Both the position numbers and the translations under genes were made by a program. Positions 53,501-59,349 of a DNA stretch of 64,000 nt are shown in pieces; positions within the stretch are counted from its first letter, which is position 1, and each line of letters opens with the position of its first letter. The stretch lies in the NCBI RefSeq assembly GCF_902488535.1, contig NZ_CABTWO010000003.1:62001-126000 (forward strand). The letters run 5' to 3'. Source of the stretch: an uncultured Mobiluncus sp. GTDB lineage: Bacteria > Actinomycetota > Actinomycetes > Actinomycetales > Actinomycetaceae. A model generated the notes under the pieces. The model was not told the origin of the DNA. It ran no database searches and was given only the letters and a program-made list of their open reading frames with translations.

Positions 53501-54061
53501 GTCCAGGCCCAATCCGGTACCACGTATCCGTTGCTGCGCTTCGTGTTGACATCGTTCGGTGACAAGATTGGATTCGCCCCGACTCTGCAGGCTTCCCTCG
53601 ATCAGCTCTTTGGCGGCGACGCCGGGGTGCAGACTTCCGAAAATGAAGTGCCGGGAGCTGGGGCCCAGGGCAATGGCGAGAATCCCGCCGCACCGAGTTT
53701 GACGCCCGAGCAGCAGCTCCAGGCGGCTCTGCAAGGCGCACGCAAGGCGATGGATGACGCGGACGCGGCTATGAAAGCGGGCGATTGGGAAGCCTATGGC
53801 AAGGCGCAAACCGAGCTGAAGCAACAGCTGCAGCAGGCTTTGACCGTAGGCGGTGGGCTGCCGGCGGCTCCTGACGCGACCCAGCCGGCGAATCCAGGCG
53901 ACACGCCCACCTCCCAGCCGAGCGTCCCAACGACTACCCAGCCCAGCGGCGCAGCGACCCCGGCGGCTAGCCCCAAGGTGAAAGCTTCCGCGGCTAGTCC
54001 CAAGGCGAAAGCCTCCGCGGCAGCCAGCGCCCGTCCGCAACCCCGGAAATCCGTTAGCTGA
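50558..54061 (+). CDS. UPF0182 large membrane protein
   Basis: A 1167-residue protein of the conserved actinobacterial UPF0182 family. The N-terminus is Pro/Gly-rich; seven or so TM helices lie within about 50-430, interrupted by a charged, acidic cytoplasmic loop (about 130-225). A large extracytoplasmic domain follows (about 430-1010). The last about 130 residues are low-complexity, with Lys/Ala/Ser repeats (SPKVKASAA, SPKAKASAA). The start is GTG with GAGGTG upstream. Function unknown; the conserved bulk suggests an envelope role. Confidence 0.92.
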   Translation: MSTGHPSNGSFFGNIFAGPPGGASRGPGGMQPPRMPRPAAGGANPGPRGGNKTLGIVIAIIAVLIAVVGVMSKVWAELAWYQQLGRISVVLTAWGWRIGLVVVAMLLAAVVTWVNLMIAGQASPDASQRNKSKKRRDAERKMDAAKRKLQREGEKTASDAGKQEKPDQPNDETLYPGEKSADSKGADKPSGSEKIIDLDAEFDTVFDTADLEEEFRRATRRSERPAVAALHDTLQPWRKFLIVVLPLVVGLMVATPLISQWELFAAWFHRSNFGVKDPIFARDSSFFVFSLPVFSELTTLLFYVVVTAGLFTLARYYLQGNLSTKIAEIPNRTRIHISVLLAILAAIIGLRYYLDRFVLLLGVHDKFSGASYTDIHAVLPAKNILVGISLVIAVLFIIGAFRKSWVIPATGVGVMVLSSLLVGGLYPWLVQRFQVDPSAQELEAPYIAHNIKATRDAFGIADVKEETYKATTEATAGQLRSDSESTASIRLLDPSVVSRTFGQMEQNRQYYRFASNLAVDRYTIDGKAQDTVIAVRELDTNQLGDSQKSWVNQHTVFTHGFGVVTAYGSKVEGDGSPAFWEKGIPSQGELGEYEPRIYFGQFSPDYSIVGAPKGAPKREFDYPSDVTQDKGVNNTFTGKGGPSVGNLWERLMYALKFRSSEIFFSQQVNSSSQILFYRSPEQRVAKVAPYLTLDSRAYPAVVDMDGDPKTPKRVVWIVDGYTTSNSYPYSNHMDLNTSISDSRNIGYGYQVMNNVNYMRNSVKAVVDAYDGSVHLYQWDAKDPIVNAWGKVFPGQIEPLSSVSGDLMAHFKYPEDLFKVQRNLIARYHTTDPRSFYSGSDFWKLPDDPTHEGSQTVLSALQPPYYLTMKAPGQESTEFSLYSTYIPYGQSDRNVLTGYLTVDSETGSKPGKVRDGYGKLRLLSLPSDLAVPGPGQVSNKFKTTDTVSQTLNLLSQQSTEVVRGNLLTLPVGGGLLYVQPVYVQAQSGTTYPLLRFVLTSFGDKIGFAPTLQASLDQLFGGDAGVQTSENEVPGAGAQGNGENPAAPSLTPEQQLQAALQGARKAMDDADAAMKAGDWEAYGKAQTELKQQLQQALTVGGGLPAAPDATQPANPGDTPTSQPSVPTTTQPSGAATPAASPKVKASAASPKAKASAAASARPQPRKSVS

Positions 54062-54193
54062 CGCGGTAAGGGCCGGCCGCGGAAAACCTCCAGCGGCCCC
54101 GGAAAGTGCCGCAACGGGCTTGTGACCTCGACCCGTGACGCCCTCCAAGTTGAGGTAAAACCTCAGAACTGGTAAAGTGTACGGGTCGCTTGA

Positions 54194-54267
54194 CGCGGGG
54201 TGGAGCAGCTCGGTAGCTCGCCGGGCTCATAACCCGGAGGTCGTCGGTTCAAATCCGGCCCCCGCTA
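54194..54267 (+). tRNA. initiator tRNA-fMet (CAT)
   Basis: A cloverleaf with anticodon CAT in a stem of three G:C pairs (GGG...CCC) and a non-Watson-Crick 1:72 pair (C1/T72), both initiator hallmarks. The D-arm GAGCAGCTCGGTAGCTC and T-arm GTCGG-TTCAAAT-CCGGC are intact. CCA is not encoded (the gene ends ACTA). An accessory region begins directly after its terminator. Confidence 0.95.
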
Positions 54268-54278
54268 CTAAATAAATA

Positions 54279-54320
54279 CCCCCTGAACTGCCTCTTTGCT
54301 CGGTTCAGGGGGTTTCTTTT
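54279..54320 (+). terminator. terminator after tRNA-fMet
   Basis: A perfect 10-bp stem CCCCCTGAAC/GTTCAGGGGG with a 14-base loop is followed by TTTCTTTTT. Confidence 0.92.
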
Positions 54321-54352
54321 TGCTGAAAACACGGGCTTGGAAACAGGGTTTT

Positions 54353-54370
54353 GGGGTAAAGGACAAATTG
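54353..54370 (+). repeat. orphan IS-end sequence
   Basis: GGGGTAAAGGACAAATTG is identical over 18 bases to the reverse complement of the right terminal repeat of the IS at 59350-60692, and it differs from the left repeat at one base. No transposase or further IS sequence follows it. It lies 33 bases after the tRNA-fMet terminator. The 236 bases from here to the ParB-like gene (54371-54606) hold no gene I can support. Confidence 0.8.
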
Positions 54371-54606
54371 AACTGTCCGTCCGTCGAGAACGAGGCGAAG
54401 TTTCCCGAGATGGATACATTGAAGCGGTTGTAACCGGCGCGCTGCATCAACGCGTACCCGAGGCGAACCGCATAGTTCGCAACGACTAGACACGGCACTC
54501 CATGAAGTGTTCTACAAGGTGAGCTAGAATTAAAGGACTATGGCTCAGTTAGGTGCAGCTCTCATAGCTATCACCAAAGGTCACAAGAAGGGATGAGGAA
54601 CACGTC

Positions 54607-56103
54607 ATGGCATACACGCCCCTGCCGATAAAAGAAGTACTGTTGAGTGACATTTGTCTTGACTTGGAAAATTATCGGGTGCCAACTCCGAGTGCCGATG
54701 ACGCAGATGCGCTCAAATATTTGTTCGTGTCTGAGGACGTGATGGAGATTGCTGAGAAAATATTACGAAACGGGTACTTTGACAACGAGGTGCCCGTCGT
54801 CTATCCCGACCCGCAAAACAAAGGCACCTACGTCGTAGTAGAAGGAAACAGGAGAGTCAGTGCACTTAAGGCTTTGAATAATCCGTCAGTTGTTCCGTCC
54901 CACCAAGAAAAGCTGGATAAACTTCTCAACCAGTTTCAGGAAGAAGCGGAGGATCTTCCGTCTGAAATCAGAGTAATGGTATCACCCAGTAAGAAGGAAG
55001 TAGCAGCATATATAGCCAGTCTCCACACCGGCAAATCCAAACGAGCATGGAGCCTAGACCAACAAGCTAACTACTACTACTCGCTGTTAGACGATACAAC
55101 GACAGTTGAAATGTTGAAAGCAAAATATCCAGGGATAGATGTCGTCAGATTCATCAAAATGGCGGTGATGAGGAGGTTCATCAGAAACGTACCATTTACT
55201 GATTCGAGGGTGAAAGAATACGCATCAAGCACAGACCTCTCCATGTCGGTATTTGAGTACGCCTACAACAAGAAAGCTATTGCATCAACTATAGGTGTAT
55301 CTTTTAGCAAAGACGGACTACTAGAACCTGTAGACCAAACAATTGAGGAAATAGCCCGAAAACTTCCTAAAGCTAAAATCAAATCCCTCCAATTTTTGCT
55401 AACAAAGTTCATGAACAAGGAGTTGACCACTCGTTCAAAAGAATTTAAAGCTAATGGAGAATTGAAGTGCCCCGAGTTCTACGCACTGCTAAAAGGGGAA
55501 ACGGTAACCACGCCTAAGTCACAGGCAGATGCCCCATCCCTGCCAGATGACTCCTCATTAGCACCTCAGGATAAGGCGGATACACAGGGGAGTAATGTCA
55601 AATCGACGACGAGCAGTAAACCACCAAGACGTCAACAAGATGCAGACACTCTCAACCTTAACGATATTGATTTCAATTTACTTTCGCTGAACATGAAATC
55701 TCGATTCGAGGAACTAGGGCGCATTAACATCAAGAATTTTCCAATAGCAACTTCAATTCTTATGAGATCAGCACTCGAAACAATTATAAAACTCTATTTG
55801 GATTCAAAAGACGATAAATCCTTGAAACAAGATAAAACCCTCGCAGGAGACTTACTTGATTTACAAAAAGAATTAGGCAACACAAAAGGCATTAAAAACG
55901 AAATTAATGTCCTCGTTGACCAAAATCCGAAAAAAGATGGGTCAGTAGGATGGTTTAACGCCATCACACATGACAAAAATTTTCCGGTTAGCAAAAAAGA
56001 AGTGTTTATAGCATGGGGAAAGGTTTGCCCCGTCATAGTCTTCCTACTCAAGCAGATTGAGCAGAACAAGAGTCAAGCTGTCGCATCACCGCAGCAACCT
56101 TAG
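54607..56103 (+). CDS. ParB-like nuclease/CTP-binding domain protein
   Basis: A 498-residue protein. The N-terminal ParB/Srx-like domain (about 1-135) has LENYRVPTPSADD, VPVVYPDPQNKGTYVVVEGNRRVSALKAL (box II-like GNRR) and IRVMVSP. A helical middle (about 140-290) and a charged disordered linker (about 300-350) lead to a C-terminal helical domain (about 360-490). It lacks a classic ParB centromere-binding HTH and has no ParA partner, so chromosome partition is unlikely. In accessory islands such proteins are often linked to modification or defence. It converges on the methylase gene and overlaps it by 56 bp. GAAGGGATGAGG precedes the ATG. Confidence 0.7.
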   Translation: MAYTPLPIKEVLLSDICLDLENYRVPTPSADDADALKYLFVSEDVMEIAEKILRNGYFDNEVPVVYPDPQNKGTYVVVEGNRRVSALKALNNPSVVPSHQEKLDKLLNQFQEEAEDLPSEIRVMVSPSKKEVAAYIASLHTGKSKRAWSLDQQANYYYSLLDDTTTVEMLKAKYPGIDVVRFIKMAVMRRFIRNVPFTDSRVKEYASSTDLSMSVFEYAYNKKAIASTIGVSFSKDGLLEPVDQTIEEIARKLPKAKIKSLQFLLTKFMNKELTTRSKEFKANGELKCPEFYALLKGETVTTPKSQADAPSLPDDSSLAPQDKADTQGSNVKSTTSSKPPRRQQDADTLNLNDIDFNLLSLNMKSRFEELGRINIKNFPIATSILMRSALETIIKLYLDSKDDKSLKQDKTLAGDLLDLQKELGNTKGIKNEINVLVDQNPKKDGSVGWFNAITHDKNFPVSKKEVFIAWGKVCPVIVFLLKQIEQNKSQAVASPQQP

Positions 56104-56947
56104 CAGAGGCAACGAGGAGTTCCTCAGCGCGAGTTTTTCGATTCGCGGAATAAGAAAGTTCCAGCAGCCCTTGCGGATAGTCGCGGTATAGCGCCTTGAT
56201 TAGCGAGGAATCGTCGTATGTTATCAGCCAGTGGGGCGGATCTAATTCCTTAATGATGTTCGATAGGGCTATGTGGTCACGTCCGTCAAACGAGTTCAAA
56301 TACAGTTTCGCGCCAGCTTTTACGTATGGAGGATCAATGTACATGAACGTATCCGTCCTGTCTGCATATTTCCTAATCACAGTTCTGCCATCATTGGCCG
56401 TTACCACTATCCGGTCGCGATAATCATCTAGAGCAGACACTCTCTCGATGAGTGTTTTCCGGTTGAATCTCGCGTCAATCTTGTAGCGCCCCTCCTGCTG
56501 AATTCCACCGATTACGCCACCAGTAAGAATCCCAGACCTGTTCGTGCGGTTAAGGTAGAAGAACGCGAACCCAAGCTCGAATCCAATCCTAGCGCCTGGA
56601 TTACGGTAAATATCACGCTGCCGCTTCCATTCCTCTATAGTCAACGGAACCTTTGCGATTTGCTCCAACATTCGATTATTTTCATCGGTAACAGCCTTCC
56701 AGAAAGAACAAACTGCTGGATCTATATCATTAATCACTAACTGATCTATTATCCCCTCACGTAACAGCGCGATACCCGCACCAGCACCTCCAGCATACGG
56801 CTCCACATAACAACAAATTTGACTGTCAAGCGTCTTAATCAGGTCAGTGAACAGACCAGCCAAAGACGCCTTGCCGCCCGGATACCGCAACGGAGACAAA
56901 GCACCATAGCGGCGAGACCCTACAGTTCGCAAATCACATTTTTGCAC
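56048..56947 (-). CDS. D12-class (Dam-like) DNA adenine methylase
   Basis: A 299-residue N6-adenine methyltransferase. The SAM motif is PLRYPGGKASLAGLF with EPYAGGAGAGIALL, and the catalytic DPPY is in FMYIDPPYVKAGAKLY. The order of motifs is that of Dam/M.MboII-type alpha enzymes. The target could be GATC but cannot be read from sequence. The GTG at 56947 has AAGGGA at good spacing and begins two bases after the zinc-finger gene stops; a TTG 16 codons upstream lacks a site. No restriction gene is adjacent, so it may be an orphan methylase or pair with the ParB-like protein. Confidence 0.9.
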   Translation of the reverse strand: MQKCDLRTVGSRRYGALSPLRYPGGKASLAGLFTDLIKTLDSQICCYVEPYAGGAGAGIALLREGIIDQLVINDIDPAVCSFWKAVTDENNRMLEQIAKVPLTIEEWKRQRDIYRNPGARIGFELGFAFFYLNRTNRSGILTGGVIGGIQQEGRYKIDARFNRKTLIERVSALDDYRDRIVVTANDGRTVIRKYADRTDTFMYIDPPYVKAGAKLYLNSFDGRDHIALSNIIKELDPPHWLITYDDSSLIKALYRDYPQGLLELSYSANRKTRAEELLVASAKVAAVMRQLDSCSAQSA

Positions 56948-56949
56948 GT

Positions 56950-57135
56950 TTATCCCTTCGCTCGGAAAGAAGCTACCCGACACCGAGTTGAGCAATAGAG
57001 GGCATCACTCCTACCCAAAAAAGAATCCCCACACCAAACACAGCTCCGCCACGCACCCCTGCGCCGCAACCGTTCCCTACGCAAATCACTGCCCAGAACA
57101 CACAACTGCGCCTCTGAAAGAGTAGACATATCCAT
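56950..57135 (-). CDS. small zinc-finger protein (leaderless)
   Basis: A 61-residue basic protein with a treble-clef-like zinc site, CVWCGDSF and YCSTRCRVASFR (four cysteines). The ATG at 57135 sits seven bases after TACTAT, which has TTGACT 17 bp further up: a near-ideal promoter giving a leaderless mRNA. A longer frame upstream is ignored. It is the first gene of a two-gene operon with the methylase. It probably binds DNA; a regulator of the operon through the palindrome in its promoter is possible. Confidence 0.72.
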   Translation of the reverse strand: MDMSTLSEAQLCVLGSDLRRERLRRRGAWRSCVWCGDSFLGRSDALYCSTRCRVASFRAKG

Positions 57136-57171
57136 GTAACAGATAGTAACCGTTACAATTAGCGCAGTCAA
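57136..57171 (-). promoter_or_regulatory. strong promoter with palindrome for zinc-finger/methylase operon
   Basis: TTGACT (57171-57166), 17 bp, TACTAT (57148-57143), then seven bases to ATG. The spacer ends in GTAAC-G-GTTAC, an 11-bp palindrome that overlaps the -10 box, and another GTTAC abuts the start codon. This fits repressor control of the methylase operon. Confidence 0.65.
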
Positions 57172-57312
57172 CCCAAATAACGGAAATACTCTGCTTTGCC
57201 AGCATTGCCAGCAACGTCGGCGACGTCGGCGGAGGATGAGTCCTCGGTAAACTGACTCAAAACTGGTAGAATTGAATACGAGGGGAAGAACATGCAATCG
57301 GAGGTGAGTGCG

Positions 57313-57633
57313 ATGACGGATGTTTTGCCTTGGAGTTTTACAATCGAGTTTGACGCTGAGAAGGCCGCGCGTAACGGTTACGATGTTGACACTCTGTATG
57401 AGTGTGTGGATGAGAATGTGCAGCGCTACGGTCTATCTCGTCTGGCTTGTGGCACGTGGAAGGCTAACGAGAGTAAAAAGGTGGAATCTCAATGCCTCTC
57501 TTTGTTGATGCTCTCCAAGCAGAAATGGGTTATGCAGAATGTGCGCTCAATTACAGCCTATGAACGCGGTACCGACCCCATCGACATAATTGCAGCTCTA
57601 AGGAAACGCAACCCAGAACGCGTCTATGCATAG
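57313..57633 (+). CDS. first protein of VapD-like module (intact copy)
   Basis: A 106-residue protein. It begins WSFTIEFDAEKA, continues LYECVDENVQRYGLSRLACGTW and ends VRSITAYERGTDPID. That layout of strand-helix-strand, Trp-containing helix and VRxIxAYE strand resembles the VapD/Cas2 ferredoxin-like fold. The ATG at 57313 follows GGAGGTG; an in-frame ATG seven codons upstream is less likely. TAGAAT lies 41 bases before the ATG. The partner starts 14 bases after its stop. A paralogue lies at 58438. Antitoxin or toxin partner roles are inference. Confidence 0.6.
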   Translation: MTDVLPWSFTIEFDAEKAARNGYDVDTLYECVDENVQRYGLSRLACGTWKANESKKVESQCLSLLMLSKQKWVMQNVRSITAYERGTDPIDIIAALRKRNPERVYA

Positions 57634-57647
57634 GTTGTTAACTGTTA

Positions 57648-58148
57648 ATGGATGAGCAAAATCGGAGGCTTCGGTTCGCGTTCCATTTCGACCTAGCCGA
57701 AGCCAGGTTGAAGGAACTGTATCCATCACGATCACCTTCCGGGTATAAACTGGCTTGGGCGGATATTCGCTCATTCCTGGAAGCAAACGGTTTCACTCAT
57801 ACACAGTACTCAGGGTATGAATCTGTTGAACCTATGACTTATTTTGATGCTTACAACATATTGGACAATTTACAAGACCAGTTTTCGTGGTTCCAATCAT
57901 GTGCGCGAGGTGCGACACTTACTCAAATCGGAGAGCGTTACGACGTGCTGGAGTACCTGAGGGCACAGACAGTAGATAAGCAGCATACAATGCCTGAACA
58001 AGCTCTACAGAGTGACGCGCCTGGTGTTCCGCAGTCCCTTGAGGATGTTGCCAAAAATATTGCGGAAGCGGTTAAGGCGAAACTTGAGGAAAGAAAGTCG
58101 AAAGGTACATCATCACCTGGCCGGGGTAAAAAGCGTCCTTCAAGATAA
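57648..58148 (+). CDS. VapD-like (predicted ribonuclease/toxin) protein
   Basis: A 166-residue protein. Residues about 8-105 match the VapD pattern: FAFHFDLAEARLKELYPS, YKLAWADIRSFLEANGFTHTQYSGYES, and a helix with NILDNLQDQFSWFQS. VapD is a Cas2-related ribonuclease fold that acts as a toxin in some bacteria. The C-terminal about 60 residues are Lys/Ser/Glu-rich and disordered, longer than usual VapD (about 95-100). It starts 14 bases after the stop of the small partner gene with no strong ribosome site. A truncated copy lies at 58772. Confidence 0.65.
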   Translation: MDEQNRRLRFAFHFDLAEARLKELYPSRSPSGYKLAWADIRSFLEANGFTHTQYSGYESVEPMTYFDAYNILDNLQDQFSWFQSCARGATLTQIGERYDVLEYLRAQTVDKQHTMPEQALQSDAPGVPQSLEDVAKNIAEAVKAKLEERKSKGTSSPGRGKKRPSR

Positions 58149-58240
58149 AATCTTTCCCATTCAAACGTCCTAAAACTTGCCTCACGTTCGTAACCTCGCA
58201 GTGAGGTGAGGCACTGCACCAAGTCCGGAAGACGCTACCT

Positions 58241-58272
58241 AACCCCACGATTGGTTGGGGTAGATTCATTTT
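58241..58272 (+). terminator. probable terminator after VapD-like gene
   Basis: CCCCA and TGGGG arms around CGATTGGT form a short stem and are followed by ATTCATTTTT. The 259-bp gap between the module copies (58149-58407) holds this hairpin and another inverted repeat (GCCTCAC/GTGAGGC near 58180-58212), but no gene. Confidence 0.5.
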
Positions 58273-58437
58273 TGCGCTGGGGGGGAGTTTGAGGGGGCGC
58301 CGCGCTTGGCAACCCCTCTTGACTCTGCTCAACGCGGCTTCTGGTGGGAGTTGGCAAGAATGCTGAGAGGGAGGGCAAAATCGGTACGGTAGAATGTTTT
58401 TATCACTGTGGAAGTCGATTTTCGTGAGGTGATTGCG

Positions 58438-58758
58438 ATGACGGATGTTATGCCTTGGAGTTTTACAATCGAATTTGACCCTGAGAAGGCTGCATGTAAC
58501 GGTTACGATGTTGACGCCCTGTATGAGTGTGTGGATGAGAATGTTCAGCGTTATGGTCTAACTCGTCTGGCTCGGGGCACGTGGAAAGCCAACGAAGATA
58601 ACCGGGTAGAGTCTCAATGCCTCTCGCTGTCCATGCTCTCCAAGCAGAAATGGGTCATGAAAAACATACGCTCCCTTACTGCATACGAGCGCGGCACCGA
58701 CCCCATCGACTACATAGAAATCGTCCAAGAGCACTTCCCGGAGCGAATCTACGCATAA
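58438..58758 (+). CDS. first protein of VapD-like module (second copy)
   Basis: A 106-residue paralogue of the protein at 57313, the same length and closely similar along its whole length (WSFTIEFDPEKAACNGYDVD and VRSxTAYERGTDPID-type end). The DNA is also similar, so the duplication is recent. TAGAAT (58390-58395) lies at about the same distance upstream as in the first copy. The ATG at 58438 matches the first copy; an upstream GTG is less likely. Its VapD-like partner is truncated. Confidence 0.55.
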   Translation: MTDVMPWSFTIEFDPEKAACNGYDVDALYECVDENVQRYGLTRLARGTWKANEDNRVESQCLSLSMLSKQKWVMKNIRSLTAYERGTDPIDYIEIVQEHFPERIYA

Positions 58759-58771
58759 AACCAATACCGAC

Positions 58772-58924
58772 ATGGCCGAAAAAAATCAGTTCCGTTTCGC
58801 GTTCCATTTCGACCTAGCCGAAGCCAGGTTGAAGGAACACTATCCATCAGAGACCGAATCCTCGCTTAAGAGGCTTCCGCTCCCCGATACTCTTTTCGGG
58901 AAGTGTCCTGTTCTTAGCCTCTAG
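58772..58924 (+). pseudogene. truncated VapD-like gene (second module)
   Basis: A frame of 50 residues that starts MAEKNQFRFAFHFDLAEARL, matching the intact VapD-like protein. The DNA is nearly identical over about 50 bases, then diverges after TATCCATCA and runs to a TAG. The rest of the fold is missing, so the product should be inactive. The break coincides with unrelated sequence that leads to the IS, so a rearrangement removed the 3' part. Confidence 0.7.
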
Positions 58925-59107
58925 CCGAGTTTTCAGGCTATCCGCTAGATCCTGCCTAGTTTGCGGTTTCAACTCTTGACTTTTCCCCCGCTGCGGTGAT
59001 ATGTTATTATTGAGGCTTGAGAACGTCCCGAGCAATTGTAGCGCGGATAACGGCTCGAGCCTTTCAAGTTGTTTGGCATCATAGGCGATAATCGGGTTAA
59101 GTAACAT
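58847..59107 (-). CDS. short ORF of uncertain reality between VapD remnant and IS
   Basis: An 86-residue frame, Leu/Ser/Lys/Arg-rich, with no family recognised and no ribosome site before its ATG. It overlaps the end of the truncated VapD-like copy and follows a gene remnant on the same strand. It may be part of the rearranged debris. Low confidence. Confidence 0.25.
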   Translation of the reverse strand: MLLNPIIAYDAKQLERLEPLSALQLLGTFSSLNNNISPQRGKSQELKPQTRQDLADSLKTRLEAKNRTLPEKSIGERKPLKRGFGL

Positions 59108-59134
59108 TTTGTGTGTCTTTTGCCGGGCGTGTCG

Positions 59135-59349
59135 TTAGTGTGAGTGGTCTGCCCATCCTTTGCGGATTGAGATGTCTGGGTGGTAGTCGGTGCGGGTGAG
59201 TTCTATGCCGATGTCCCATTCGGCTGGTCCTGGCTTGGGTTCTTTGATTTCGGGTTTTGGTTGGGGGTTTAGGTGCTTGGGTCGGGTGAGTTCGTGGGGC
59301 TGGAGCGGGTTCTCGCTGTGCAGGTAACACCACCCCCTACAACAACACA
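59135..59349 (-). pseudogene. 3' remnant of an unknown gene cut by the IS
   Basis: One minus-strand frame gives protein-like sequence (begins about CYLHSENPLQPHELTRP and ends KGWADHSH, then TAA). It is open up to the IS left end at 59350, where the rest of the gene is missing. The composition suggests a true C-terminus, but no family is recognised. On the plus strand the last 23 bases (ACACCACCCCC...AACACA) match the 3' end of the transposase gene, which points to a complex junction. Confidence 0.4.

Noticed and set aside
54194..54267. tRNA-fMet as an integrase attachment site
   Set aside because: No integrase gene and no second copy of the tRNA 3' end was seen downstream; IS ends explain the island border better.
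54268..54498. Minus-strand ORF of 76 aa across the tRNA-fMet terminator and IS-end sequence
   Set aside because: It covers the terminator hairpin and the orphan IS end and has no ribosome site, so it is probably accidental.
54607..56103. Chromosome-partition ParB
   Set aside because: No ParA partner, no typical ParB HTH, and located in an accessory island.
57313..58148. CRISPR Cas2 gene
   Set aside because: VapD and Cas2 share a fold, but there is no Cas1 and no array; a VapD-like assignment fits better.
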